Assembly: GCA_016200495.1 (NCBI GenBank)
Contig: JACQES010000319.1
Location: 1 to 47,504 of the forward strand
Origin: Gemmatimonadota bacterium
GTDB lineage: Bacteria; Gemmatimonadota; Gemmatimonadetes; Gemmatimonadales; Gemmatimonadaceae
Length of the DNA stretch: 47,504 nucleotides
Reading direction: 5' to 3'
How positions within the stretch are numbered: position 1 is the stretch's first letter; every line of letters starts with the position of its first letter. The translations under genes were made by a program, and so were the position numbers. Shown piece after piece: positions 7,522-17,002 of the stretch. The notes under the pieces were generated by a model. The model made no database searches and was not told the origin of the DNA. It saw nothing but the letters and a program-made list of their open reading frames with translations.

Positions 7522-10005
7522 ATGCTTGACCGTTCCCTTTCGTGGCGCGCGCCGTGCGCCGCGTTCCTGCTCGCGCTCGTCGCGCCGGCCGCCACGGCCC
7601 AGCGCGGCGGTGGTCCCGGCGAGATCCGCGGCCGCCTGGTCGGCGCCGGGGTGCCGAAGCCCATCGGCACCGGCACGGTCTCGGTGCGCCGCGGCAGCGA
7701 CACCGCGGTGGTCGCGCGGGTCCCCGTCCACGCCGACGGCAAGTTCGAGGTCACGGGCCTCGCCGTCGGCCGCTACGGCATCGCCGTGCGCGCGCTCGGC
7801 TTCGCCCCGCTCACGCGCCTCGCGATCGCGGTGACGGCGGAGCATCCGGTGGTGGAACTGGGCGACCTCGCCCTGACCGAGGTCGTGGTGCAGCTCGAGG
7901 GGCAGAAGGTCGTGGCCGAGAAGGAGGAGGTCGCGCTCTCGCCCGACCGGAACACGTACAGCGCGAAGAACATGACGTCCACGGCCGGCGGCACGGCGGT
8001 GGACGTGCTCCGCAACGTGCCGTCGGTGGAACTCGACGCCAACAACAACGTCTCGCTCCGCGGCAACACGAACGTCGTGGTGCAGATCAACGGGCGCCCG
8101 ACGCCGCTCAAGGGCGACCAGCTGGCGGCTTTCCTCGCGCAGCTGCCGGCCAGCATGGTCAAGCACGTGGAGGTGGCCACCAACCCGTCGGCCAAGAACG
8201 ATCCCGACGGCTCGGCGGGGCTCATCAACATCGTGCTCGACCAGGAGGCGGACATCGGCCTGTCGGGCGGGTTCAACTCGTCGGTCGGCACCACGGGGGC
8301 CGCGCAGCTCTCCGGCAACATCGCGTCGCAGACGGGCCCGTGGACCTGGTTCGTCTCGGCCAGCGGCTCGCTCGACGAGCGCCCGCTCGAGTCGTCGACG
8401 GACCGCAGCAACCATTTCACGACGTCGCCGGCGACGTCGTTCACCAACGGCGACGGCGCGAACCGGGGGCGCTCGGGCGGCCTGACGCTGCGCGGCGAGT
8501 ACCGGCTGACCAAGAAGGACGCCATCACCTTCGACGGGATGTCGTTCGTCGGCATGAACCGCAACGAGAACGGACTCACCCTCGCGAACGCCGACAACTC
8601 CGGCACGCCGACGGGGCTCGTGGACGAGTCGAACCTCGGGCAGTCGCACGGCTGGTCGCAGAACTACAACCTCGCGCTGCGCCACCTGGGCGACCCCAAG
8701 CAGACGGCGTGGTCCACGGAGCTCCGCTACAACGACAACGACAACACGAACGCGTCGGACCTCGCGAACCTGATCCTGCTCTCCGACCCGACCGTGTCGT
8801 CGCTCATCCCGTTCGAGCACGACCTCGCGGCCGGTCGGCAGACCTCGCTCTCGCTGCAGGGCGACTACACGCACCCGTTCGCGTGGGGCGGCAAGCTCGA
8901 GATCGGCGCGAAGGGGGTCGGACGCAACTCGGCCTACCAGTTCAACCCCGCGGTGGCGTCGGGCGTCGGCATGCCGCTCCTGCCCGACACTGCGCGCGCC
9001 ACGGCGTCGTCGTACCACGAGCGCACGGCATCGGCGTACGCGGTCTGGTCGCAGCCGCTCGGGCCGTTGGAGGTGCAGGCGGGGCTCCGGCTCGAGAAGG
9101 CCGACAACAACCTCGAGGTGCCGGCGACGGGGAAGCAGTACGACGTCAGCTACAGCAGCGCGTTCCCGAGCGCGATCCTCCGGTGGAACGCGACGCCGAT
9201 GCGCCAGTTCAAGCTGAGCTACGCGCGGCGCATCTCGCGCCCGGACGCGTTCCAGCTCTACCCGAGCGCCGTGCGGCAGGACGCGCGGAGCGTCTTCAAG
9301 GGCAATCCGTCGCTCCAGCCCGAGTACACCGACTCGTACGAGATGGGCTGGCAGGAAGCGCTGCCGTGGGGCTCGATCCAGGTGACGCCGTTCCTGCGCA
9401 AGTCGATCCAGTCGGTGCGCAACATCCAGACGATCGACTCGGCGGGCACGCTGATCAACACCTTCGACAACCTCGCGGGGACGACGACCTACGGCGCCGA
9501 CGTGAACGTCAACGTGCGCGCCGGTCCGCTCACCGTGAACGCGGGGGGCAGCGCGTACCACTACGCGAGCGACGCGTCGAACCTTCCCGGCAACCTGTCC
9601 ACGACGGCGAAGGTGTGGAACGTGCGCACGGGGATCACCTGGCAGGTGACGACCAAGGCCGACTTCCAGGCGTGGACGTCGTATCGCGGCCCGCAGGTGC
9701 GCGAGGGCGGCTCGAACGACGCCTTCATCTGGATGAACCTCTCGGCGCGCTACAAGCTGTGGGGCGACCAGGGGAGCATCACGCTGCGGGCGAGCGACCC
9801 GTTCGGGCTCACCTACTTCGGCTACCGCACCAACACGCCGCTCATCACCGAGAGCGGGGTGCGCTACTTCGGCGTGCGCGGCGTGTTCATCAGCGTCTCG
9901 CGCAGCTTCGGTCGGGCGCCGCAGTTCCGGCCGAAGGGGCGCGACTCGGGCGACGACACGAACACCGAGCGGCCGCCGACGGCGGGGCCGCCGGGGGCGA
10001 AGTAG
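7522..10005 (+). CDS. TonB-dependent receptor-like outer-membrane beta-barrel protein with N-terminal carboxypeptidase-regulatory-like domain
   Basis: Signal MLDRSLSWRAPCAAFLLALVAPAATAQ; plug-like AVDVLRNVPSVELDANNNVSLRGNTNVVVQINGRPTPLKG...VEVATNPSAKNDPDGSAGLINIVL; long barrel. Confidence 0.9.
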   Translation: MLDRSLSWRAPCAAFLLALVAPAATAQRGGGPGEIRGRLVGAGVPKPIGTGTVSVRRGSDTAVVARVPVHADGKFEVTGLAVGRYGIAVRALGFAPLTRLAIAVTAEHPVVELGDLALTEVVVQLEGQKVVAEKEEVALSPDRNTYSAKNMTSTAGGTAVDVLRNVPSVELDANNNVSLRGNTNVVVQINGRPTPLKGDQLAAFLAQLPASMVKHVEVATNPSAKNDPDGSAGLINIVLDQEADIGLSGGFNSSVGTTGAAQLSGNIASQTGPWTWFVSASGSLDERPLESSTDRSNHFTTSPATSFTNGDGANRGRSGGLTLRGEYRLTKKDAITFDGMSFVGMNRNENGLTLANADNSGTPTGLVDESNLGQSHGWSQNYNLALRHLGDPKQTAWSTELRYNDNDNTNASDLANLILLSDPTVSSLIPFEHDLAAGRQTSLSLQGDYTHPFAWGGKLEIGAKGVGRNSAYQFNPAVASGVGMPLLPDTARATASSYHERTASAYAVWSQPLGPLEVQAGLRLEKADNNLEVPATGKQYDVSYSSAFPSAILRWNATPMRQFKLSYARRISRPDAFQLYPSAVRQDARSVFKGNPSLQPEYTDSYEMGWQEALPWGSIQVTPFLRKSIQSVRNIQTIDSAGTLINTFDNLAGTTTYGADVNVNVRAGPLTVNAGGSAYHYASDASNLPGNLSTTAKVWNVRTGITWQVTTKADFQAWTSYRGPQVREGGSNDAFIWMNLSARYKLWGDQGSITLRASDPFGLTYFGYRTNTPLITESGVRYFGVRGVFISVSRSFGRAPQFRPKGRDSGDDTNTERPPTAGPPGAK

Positions 10006-10020
10006 CCGTCGGCGCGCGCG

Positions 10021-10070
10021 GTCGGGCGTGCGCCGTCGGGCGTGCGCCGTCGGGCGTGCGCCGTCGGGCG
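10021..10070. repeat. 14-bp tandem repeat (GTCGGGCGTGCGCC), 3 copies plus partial
   Basis: Copies at 10021, 10035, 10049; degenerate fourth at 10063. Confidence 0.92.
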
Positions 10071-10109
10071 CGAGCGGGTGCGCCCGGGCGATCGCGCGAC
10101 CGCCCGCGC

Positions 10110-11432
10110 CTACGCGCGGCGCAGGCGCGTCGCGAGGAGCACGAGCCCGGCGCCCGCGACCATGAACGCGGCAATCACGTAGAGGCCCGACGCCGCGTCG
10201 CCGGTCGCGTCCTTCGAGACGCCGACCACGTACGGCGCGAGGAAGCCGGCCAGGTTGCCCACCGAGTTGACGGCCGCGATCCCGGCGGCCGCCGACACGC
10301 CGCGCAGCGCCGCGGTGGGCAACGTCCAGAAGAGTGCGATGTTGGTGAGCGCGCCCGACATCGCGGCGGTGGTGGCCGTGAGGCCGATGACCAGGTCGCT
10401 GCCGAACAGGCCAGCCACGACCAAGGCCCCGGCGCAGAGCAGGCAGCCGCCGACCAGGTGCCAGCGCCGGTCGCCCGACCGGTCGGAACTCATGCCGGCG
10501 AGCACCATCACGATGGCGGCCACCCCCGAGGGAATCGCGCTCAGGAGCCCCAGCCGCCCCGTGTCGGCGACGCCCATCGTGCTGATGAGCTGCGGCAGCC
10601 AGAACGAGATGCCGTAGAGCCCCGTCACGAGGCAGAAGTCGCACGCGGCGAACAGCAGCACGGCCGGGTCGCGCAGCGTGCGGAGCACGCTCACGTGCTC
10701 GGCCCCATGCGCTTCGGCCGCGAGGTTGCGCTGGAGCACGGCCCGTTCGTCGTCGGGCAGCCAGCGCGCTCCGGCGATCGAGTCCTCGAGCGCGACGTAC
10801 ACGACCACGCCCATCACCACCGACGGGATCCCCTCGAGCAGGAAGAGCCACTGCCAGCCGGCGAGGCCGTTCACCCCCGAGAGGCGATGCAGGATCCAGC
10901 CCGAGAGCGGTCCGCCGATCACCCCCGACACCGCGACGCCGGTGAGGAAGATCGAGAGGATCCGCCCGCGCCGCGACGCGGGATACCAGTGCATCAGGTA
11001 GTACACGATGCCCGGGAAGAACCCCGCCTCGGCGACGCCGAGCAGGAAGCGCAGCACGAGGAACGACGGCGTGCCGCGCACGAACATCATGAGGGCCGAC
11101 AGCACCCCCCACGTGACCATGATGCGCGCAATCCACCGGCGCGCACCGGTGCGATGCAGGATCAGGTTGCTCGGCACCTCGAACAGGAAGTAGCCGATGA
11201 AGAAGATGCCGGCCCCGACGCCGTAGGCCGTGTCGCTCATGTGCAGGTCGGCGAGCATCTGCAGCTTGGCGAACCCGACGTTGACGCGGTCGAGGTAGGC
11301 CACGAGGTAGCAGACAAACAGGATCGGGACGAGGCGCCAGGTGATTCGGCGGTAGGCGCGGGCCTCGAGGGCGGACGCCGGCTTGGTCGCCTGCGCGATG
11401 GTGCGCGCTGGCTCGCCGGACGGAGCTGTCAC
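10110..11432 (-). CDS. MFS transporter (anion:cation symporter / phthalate-permease-like)
   Basis: 12-TM; AYRRITWRLVPILFVCYLVAYLDRVNVGFAKLQM signature. Confidence 0.9.
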   Translation of the reverse strand: MTAPSGEPARTIAQATKPASALEARAYRRITWRLVPILFVCYLVAYLDRVNVGFAKLQMLADLHMSDTAYGVGAGIFFIGYFLFEVPSNLILHRTGARRWIARIMVTWGVLSALMMFVRGTPSFLVLRFLLGVAEAGFFPGIVYYLMHWYPASRRGRILSIFLTGVAVSGVIGGPLSGWILHRLSGVNGLAGWQWLFLLEGIPSVVMGVVVYVALEDSIAGARWLPDDERAVLQRNLAAEAHGAEHVSVLRTLRDPAVLLFAACDFCLVTGLYGISFWLPQLISTMGVADTGRLGLLSAIPSGVAAIVMVLAGMSSDRSGDRRWHLVGGCLLCAGALVVAGLFGSDLVIGLTATTAAMSGALTNIALFWTLPTAALRGVSAAAGIAAVNSVGNLAGFLAPYVVGVSKDATGDAASGLYVIAAFMVAGAGLVLLATRLRRA

Positions 11433-11986
11433 TTGAGTCCCAGCCGGCGCCCGGCGCGCAGCCTCTCGAGCGATTCGCGGATGCGCCGGTCACGCGTCTC
11501 GTCCGTGCGCGCCGTGTGAATCCAGACGACGAAGTTGCGGCGCTCGCGCGACGGAAGGGAGCCGAAGAAGCGCCACGCCGGCGCATCGGCCCTGAACGCC
11601 CTCGCGATGTACGCCGGGAGCACGGGAACCACGGGCTTGGGTGCGGAGCGTCGCGCCGAGGGCGCGGTGGCCAAGCCCGCTGGCGCGAGGCGCCCCGCCG
11701 CCTTGAGCTCCGCCCAACGGCGTCGGTTGACGTCGGACCATCGGCTCCCGGGGCGGCGCGGGGTCATCTTCACGGCGTAGCGATGGTCATCGAGCCGCTT
11801 GATGAGGCTGTCGATCCAGCCGAAGCACAGCGCCTCGTGCGCTGCGTCGTGGCGCGAGAACCCGGTCGGTTCCGCGGGCGCCTTGCGGAACACGAGCCAG
11901 ACGCCGGTGCTCCGCGCGTGGTGCCGCGTGAGCCACGCGCGCCACGCCTGGCGCGTCGTGCTGTCGAGAAGCGGAAGGGACGTCAC
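11429..11986 (-). CDS. YdeI/OmpD-associated family protein
   Basis: RQAWRAWLTRHHARSTGVWLVFRK...ALCFGWIDSLIKRLDDHRYAVKMTPRRPGSRWSDVNRRRW; GTG start (TSLPLLD) preferred over ATG at 12058, which would overlap the upstream CDS. Confidence 0.85.
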   Translation of the reverse strand: MTSLPLLDSTTRQAWRAWLTRHHARSTGVWLVFRKAPAEPTGFSRHDAAHEALCFGWIDSLIKRLDDHRYAVKMTPRRPGSRWSDVNRRRWAELKAAGRLAPAGLATAPSARRSAPKPVVPVLPAYIARAFRADAPAWRFFGSLPSRERRNFVVWIHTARTDETRDRRIRESLERLRAGRRLGLK

Positions 11987-12029
11987 GCGGTGCGCCGCAT
12001 GACGTCCCGCATCGTGCGTCGGCCTCGCG

Positions 12030-12971
12030 TCACGGCGCCGCCGCGCGGGCGTCGGCACCGCGCCCGAGGCGCGGCAGGCCGAACCCCACCTTCATCGACA
12101 CGTTCGGCACGCGCGCCGCGACCACCTCGAACGCCACGCGCGCGCCCCACGCCTCGAGCACGGCGCCCACCGATGCCTGCGCGCCGAGCACGGTCTCGTC
12201 GTGCACGCTCACGAGCGCCGACTTCGCATGCGAGCGCGCCATCGTGCCCGACGCGGTGACGTACGGCGACAGGTGCGCGCGGTTCGAGAAGAACGCGAAC
12301 GACCGGCTCGCGAGCAGGTCCACGCCGCTCACCGAGAAATCGAGGTCGTCAGGACCGAACATGGAGACAAAGCTTACGCGCGCGGCCGCCGACCAGCCAC
12401 TCGTAGCGTCATCCACGAGGGCGTGCTGCACCTGCACGCCGTACACGCCGTAGTTCGCGTGCGAATTGCGGGTGAAGTAGACGCCGACGTCGGTGCGGTC
12501 GGTGACGCCGACGCGCGCGGTGATGCCCGGGACCTTGAGGCCGGGGCCCTCGTAGAGCCAGTGCGTGGAGTCGGGGTGGACCATCGTGTCGTTCCACGCC
12601 GCGTCGTTGTCGTTGATCCCCGACTGCCACTGCAGGAGCGAGAGTTCGACCGCGCCGCGCCCCATCGGGCGCGCGTCCACGAGCGGCCGGAAGTACGTGA
12701 CCACCGCCGCCTCGCCCGTGAACTGGCGCCACGCCGCCTGCGTGAGCGACGGGTCCAGCTGGAAGGAGCACTCCGTCCAGCGCTTGTTGACGTGTAGCGT
12801 GGGGCCCTCGTGGCTCATCACGGTCGTCGTCCGGACCTGGGCCCGTGCCGGCGTCGTGGCCAGGACGGTCGCCAGTCCCGTCGCCAGTCCGACCGCCAGG
12901 GCGCGCCGCAGGGGCTGCGCCGGGTACTGCCTGCCGATCTGTCGCATACGTCCCTCACTCGGTGTCTGCAC
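12030..12971 (-). CDS. Secreted/outer-membrane hypothetical protein
   Basis: Signal region LAVGLATGLATVLATTPARAQ; beta-rich C-terminal region. Confidence 0.75.
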   Translation of the reverse strand: MQTPSEGRMRQIGRQYPAQPLRRALAVGLATGLATVLATTPARAQVRTTTVMSHEGPTLHVNKRWTECSFQLDPSLTQAAWRQFTGEAAVVTYFRPLVDARPMGRGAVELSLLQWQSGINDNDAAWNDTMVHPDSTHWLYEGPGLKVPGITARVGVTDRTDVGVYFTRNSHANYGVYGVQVQHALVDDATSGWSAAARVSFVSMFGPDDLDFSVSGVDLLASRSFAFFSNRAHLSPYVTASGTMARSHAKSALVSVHDETVLGAQASVGAVLEAWGARVAFEVVAARVPNVSMKVGFGLPRLGRGADARAAAP

Positions 12972-13116
12972 GAGGACCGACCACCGGTCCCGCGTGAGCC
13001 GAGTGTACGAGGAACGAGGGGGCCGAGCGCTCGGACCGGTGGGCCGGGACGTCCAGTCCGGCCGGATCGGACGCCGGGCCGCGTGCCGCCGCGCGATGAG
13101 CGATGCGAACGACGGG

Positions 13117-13923
13117 CTACACTGACCGGGTCGCGGTCACCACCAGATCCGGATCGAGCACCGACACGGCCGTCGCGCGACCTCCCGCGACCGTGAAGCG
13201 GATGCGCACCGCCTCCGCGCCGATCGGGAAGAAGGTGAAGTCGCCGAGATGCCTCAGGTCCCTCGGAAAGGGCAGGCCGGGCCGGAAGATGGAGAGCGCG
13301 CCGGGTTGGGACGAGGTGATGTCGAGCCGATCGTTCGGGCTCGTACCGAAGGTGTAGGTCCCGACGCAGGCCGACACGGCGCCGGCGTCGACGGGCGCCA
13401 GCGGCGGCCCCGCGTCGGCGTCACCCAGCTGCTCGAGGAACTGGCGCACGCCGCGGGCGCGCTCGCCACCCACGCGCGCATGGTGCAGGAGCGTGAGGCT
13501 GTGGGGGCCGAGGATCCGCTGCGACCCTGGCGCGGCGGCGATGATGGCCTTCACGGTGTCGAGCTGCCCGAGCATGGTGGCCGAAAAGAGCGTGGGCCGT
13601 GCCCCGCGTGCGAGCAGGAGTTCGGCGATGTCGGCGCGTCCGACGTGCGATGCCGCGCCCAGCGCATCCTCCCAGTCACCGAAACCCCAGTCGATCGCCG
13701 CCTTGGCCAGCGCGGGATGTGCGTCCAGCAGCTGCTTCACGCGCGCGAATCCCCCGTGCGACACCTTGAGCATCTCCTCCACCATCTCCGCCTCCTGTCG
13801 CGGAAAGCCGGGGGTGATGCCCGCGACCGCACGCCGCTCCGCGCGACGGAGTCCGAGCGCCGCTCCCGCAACTCCGGTCATCGCAATGCCGAGGAAGGTC
13901 CGGCGTTCCGGCGTGTCCGCCAT
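13117..13923 (-). CDS. Tat-signal ankyrin-repeat protein with C-terminal DUF3471-like beta domain
   Basis: ERRTFLGIAMTGVAGAALG; ankyrin-like DALGAASHVGRADIAELLLARGARPTLFSATMLGQLDTVKAII; C-terminal CVGTYTFGTSPNDRLDIT. Confidence 0.75.
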   Translation of the reverse strand: MADTPERRTFLGIAMTGVAGAALGLRRAERRAVAGITPGFPRQEAEMVEEMLKVSHGGFARVKQLLDAHPALAKAAIDWGFGDWEDALGAASHVGRADIAELLLARGARPTLFSATMLGQLDTVKAIIAAAPGSQRILGPHSLTLLHHARVGGERARGVRQFLEQLGDADAGPPLAPVDAGAVSACVGTYTFGTSPNDRLDITSSQPGALSIFRPGLPFPRDLRHLGDFTFFPIGAEAVRIRFTVAGGRATAVSVLDPDLVVTATRSV

Positions 13924-14073
13924 GATCGTCTCCACGTGCTGAAGGTGAGTGCTGGCAAGATGCAGCGAGGCGGCCGCTCGAACACGCGCCTCGCCACAAA
14001 GGTTCCGTCACGCGTGCGCGACATCGAGCAACGACGTGGAAGCGGGCGCCGATGCGCCGTCCGAGGATCACGG

Positions 14074-15171
14074 ATGCGACGCTCCATCGCCGGGCCGACG
14101 ACGCGTTCCATTCGGCACCTCATCGTGCTCGTGATCATCGGCGCCCTGCTCGCGTCGAGCGCGTGCGCGGCGCGCTTCGCGGTCGCGGGCGCGAGCGTGG
14201 CCTATCCGAGCGACGACGTGCGCCTCGCGGGCGCGTTGTACGAGCCGCCAGGCGCGGGCCCGTTTCCGGCCGTCGTCATGGTGCACGGGGCCGGCCCGGC
14301 GATCCACGACGACCCGTGGTTTCGCGTGCACGCGAACGCGTTCGTGCGACGCGGATTCGCGGTGCTCCTCTATGACAAGCGCGGCAGCGGCCAGTCGACC
14401 GGCCGGCTCGAGGAGGCCGACTACGATGACCTGGCCCGCGACGCGCTCGCGGGCGTGCGCTTCCTGCGATCGCGCCCCGAGATCGCGCCGATGGAGATCG
14501 GCGTGCTCGGCCTGAGCGAGGGCGGGTGGGTCGGTCCGCTGGCGGCGCGACGCGACTCGACGCTGGCGTTCGTGATCATGTGCTCCGGTTCGACGGTCCG
14601 TCCACTCGAACAGGTGGAATACTGGACCCGGACCGGCATGCGCGCTCGCGGCGCGCCCGACAGCCTGATCGCGCGCGCCTGGTCGCTCAAGCGGGCGGTC
14701 TGGGACTACTATGCGGACGTGGCGCGCGACAGCATCGTCGCGCGCGGTCCCGCGGGCCTCGCGCGACACGACACGCTGGCGCGTGCGCTCCGGGCGTTCG
14801 AGGCGTACGCGCCGCACATGATGACCGGCCTGGCCAGTCCGGCGCGACGGCCGATCGGCTTCTTCCGGGCGAACGCCAACATGATGTCGCATGATCCGAT
14901 CGCGACGCTCGACGCGCTGCGGAGCCCCGTGCTGGAGTTGCTCGGCGCCGACGACGTCACCGTCGATCCGGCCACGTCCGCGGCGGTGCTCGAGCGCTAC
15001 CGGTCGCGGGGACGCGACGTGACGGTGCGGGTGTTCCCGGGCGTCGGGCACTCGCTCACGCGATTCTCGCGGATCGAGCCGCTCGGGGAGGGCCGCTTTC
15101 CGGAGGGATACATGTCCTTCGTGACCGACTGGGCCGTGGCGCGCGTCGGTCGCATTCGGGGCACGTCGTAG
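14074..15171 (+). CDS. Alpha/beta hydrolase (dienelactone-hydrolase-like), lipoprotein-like signal
   Basis: LIVLVIIGALLASSACA; VVMVHGAGP; GLSEGGWVGPLAA nucleophile elbow; GADDVTVD and GVGHSL for Asp/His. Confidence 0.9.
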   Translation: MRRSIAGPTTRSIRHLIVLVIIGALLASSACAARFAVAGASVAYPSDDVRLAGALYEPPGAGPFPAVVMVHGAGPAIHDDPWFRVHANAFVRRGFAVLLYDKRGSGQSTGRLEEADYDDLARDALAGVRFLRSRPEIAPMEIGVLGLSEGGWVGPLAARRDSTLAFVIMCSGSTVRPLEQVEYWTRTGMRARGAPDSLIARAWSLKRAVWDYYADVARDSIVARGPAGLARHDTLARALRAFEAYAPHMMTGLASPARRPIGFFRANANMMSHDPIATLDALRSPVLELLGADDVTVDPATSAAVLERYRSRGRDVTVRVFPGVGHSLTRFSRIEPLGEGRFPEGYMSFVTDWAVARVGRIRGTS

Positions 15172-15213
15172 CGCGCGCGAGATGGCCGCGTCGCCCGCCG
15201 CCGCCACGATCCA

Positions 15214-15245
15214 CGTCGTCCGCTTCCCGCGGCCACGCGACGACG
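15214..15245. terminator. Possible bidirectional terminator between convergent genes
   Basis: CGTCGTC (15214-15220) / GACGACG (15239-15245), 18-nt loop. Confidence 0.3.
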
Positions 15246-15246
15246 A

Positions 15247-16509
15247 CTAGCGATCGGCGGTCGCGCGGAACTCGGTCGGCGTGCGTCCCGTGTGCTTCTT
15301 GAACACCTGGTTGAAGGTGCTCTTGGAGGCGAAGCCGGCGTCGAGCGCCAGCGCGAGCAGCTTCCGCGAGTCGGCCTCGCCGGCGCTGATGCGGCGCTGG
15401 ACCTCGCGCACGCGGTACCCGTTCACGAAGTCGTAGAAGGTCTCGCCGACCTCGAGGTTGAGCACCTCGGAGAGCTTGTGCGGCGTGGTGCCGAGGGTGG
15501 CGGCCAGGTCGGCGAGGGTCAGCTCCGCATTGGTCCACGGACGCTGCTGTTCCATGGCCTCGAGCAGTCGCGCCTTGATGCGGCGCGCCTCGGGGGCGGA
15601 GAGGCCGGAGCGTTCGTAGCGGGCGGCGGCCGCGGGTTCGGGCGGCGACGCGGACGCCACGATATTCGCGGACTCGGCCATCGGCTCCGGCGCGGGCGCG
15701 GTGACGGCGACACTCGAGGCCGTGGCGCCCGGATCGGGCGGACTCGTGAACGCCACCGCGATCGGATACTCCGCCGTCTCGAAGCGGTAGACTTCGCCCT
15801 GCCGGAGCCCCATGTAGCCGATCGCATAGACGATCATCGCCACCGCGAGCGAGACCACGTCGTCGCCGCGCGCCGCACCCGGCCCACGCGGGATGACGTG
15901 GACGAAGACCGCGATGAGCCAGACGGCCGCCGCGCCCGCTCCCAGCCAGAGCAGCCACCGCAAGTTCACGTGCTCCGTGTGCGAGTAGCTCTCCTTCACC
16001 CGTTCGGCGTGCCGGCGCAGGAAGAGGATCGTGGCCACGCCGTAGCCGACGCCGAGGAGGTACCTGATGGGATCGGCCGCGCGCATGAGCAGCGTGCGCT
16101 CGCCCATGAGGATGCGCTCGTAGAACGCGCGCTTCCCCTCGGCGTCCATGAGGAAGACCGGCAGCGCGGCGACGACGACCGCGACGAAGGGCACGAAGTG
16201 GAGCGCGTCCACCGGCCGCAGCGTGCGTTGGCGATCGGCGGCGGCCTGCGCGTAGAGCAGCACGAGCGGCCCGAACAGGAAGGGGAGCGGATAGCCCAGC
16301 CCGAAGAGCTGCGGCCAGCGCACCTCGAGGCCGGCGGCGTAGTAGACGTTGGAGGCGAGGAACGCGGAGAACGCGAGCATGGCCACCGCCAGCAGCCGAT
16401 TGGCCGTGCGATTGCGGCGCCGCGTGGCGAGCGCGCCGGCGAGGACGACACCCTGGATCGCCCCGAGGAGGACGATCAGGTGGAGGGGGTCGAGGGTGAG
16501 GGAGGGCAT
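15247..16509 (-). CDS. Membrane-embedded AraC-family regulator
   Basis: Multi-TM N-terminus (HLIVLLGAIQGVVLAGAL...) and C-terminal HTH LALDAGFASKSTFNQVFKKHTGRTPTEFR. Confidence 0.88.
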   Translation of the reverse strand: MPSLTLDPLHLIVLLGAIQGVVLAGALATRRRNRTANRLLAVAMLAFSAFLASNVYYAAGLEVRWPQLFGLGYPLPFLFGPLVLLYAQAAADRQRTLRPVDALHFVPFVAVVVAALPVFLMDAEGKRAFYERILMGERTLLMRAADPIRYLLGVGYGVATILFLRRHAERVKESYSHTEHVNLRWLLWLGAGAAAVWLIAVFVHVIPRGPGAARGDDVVSLAVAMIVYAIGYMGLRQGEVYRFETAEYPIAVAFTSPPDPGATASSVAVTAPAPEPMAESANIVASASPPEPAAAARYERSGLSAPEARRIKARLLEAMEQQRPWTNAELTLADLAATLGTTPHKLSEVLNLEVGETFYDFVNGYRVREVQRRISAGEADSRKLLALALDAGFASKSTFNQVFKKHTGRTPTEFRATADR

Positions 16510-16594
16510 CGCGCGCAGGGAAGGTAGCGCGCACGGGGCCGAGGGCTCCAGCGGGGGGTGCGTCGAAGGCCGCCGACGCCGTCGGCCCGGGCCG

Positions 16595-16936
16595 TCAGGA
16601 CTGCGGGTCGAACATGAAGACGCGCAGCTCCTGCGCGCAGCGGCAGGCCGTCGCGATGCGCGCGGCCCACGTGATCGCTGCGTCGCGCGTCGGGACCTCG
16701 AGCACGCAGAAGCCGCCATCGAGCGTGGGCGCCCACGGGTATCCACCGTCGGTGACCTGGCCGTCGCCCGAGACGAGCACGGGCGGCACGGACTCGTCGA
16801 TGCCGCCACCGAAGACGTAGACGCCGGCGGCCTTGGCATCGTCGATGACCGCGTGTGCGTCGCGGCTGACGGCTTCCAGTTCGCCGGGGGCGACGTGCAT
16901 GGCGGCGCTGGGGAAGGAGATGAGGTACTTGGACAT
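16595..16936 (-). CDS. YCII-related (YciI/DGPF) family protein
   Basis: MSKYLISFPSAAMHVAPGELEAV...VTDGGYPWAPTLDGGFCVLEVPTRDAAITWAARIATACRCAQELRVF. Confidence 0.85.
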   Translation of the reverse strand: MSKYLISFPSAAMHVAPGELEAVSRDAHAVIDDAKAAGVYVFGGGIDESVPPVLVSGDGQVTDGGYPWAPTLDGGFCVLEVPTRDAAITWAARIATACRCAQELRVFMFDPQS

Positions 16937-17002
16937 CGGAGGTCGCGACTGGATGAGGATGCGCGCACGCTGCCGCGCGCCGGGTGACTCGTTCGCGTCG
17001 AG

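Noticed and set aside
7417-11586. 1389-aa and 1325-aa ORFs overlapping the TonB receptor and MFS genes on alternate frames
   Set aside because: Arg/Pro/Ala-rich shadow ORFs typical of very high GC DNA; the genuine genes occupy the other frames.
13023-13034. 12-bp palindrome CCGAGCGCTCGG
   Set aside because: Short GC palindromes are expected by chance in this composition and it has no clear promoter context.
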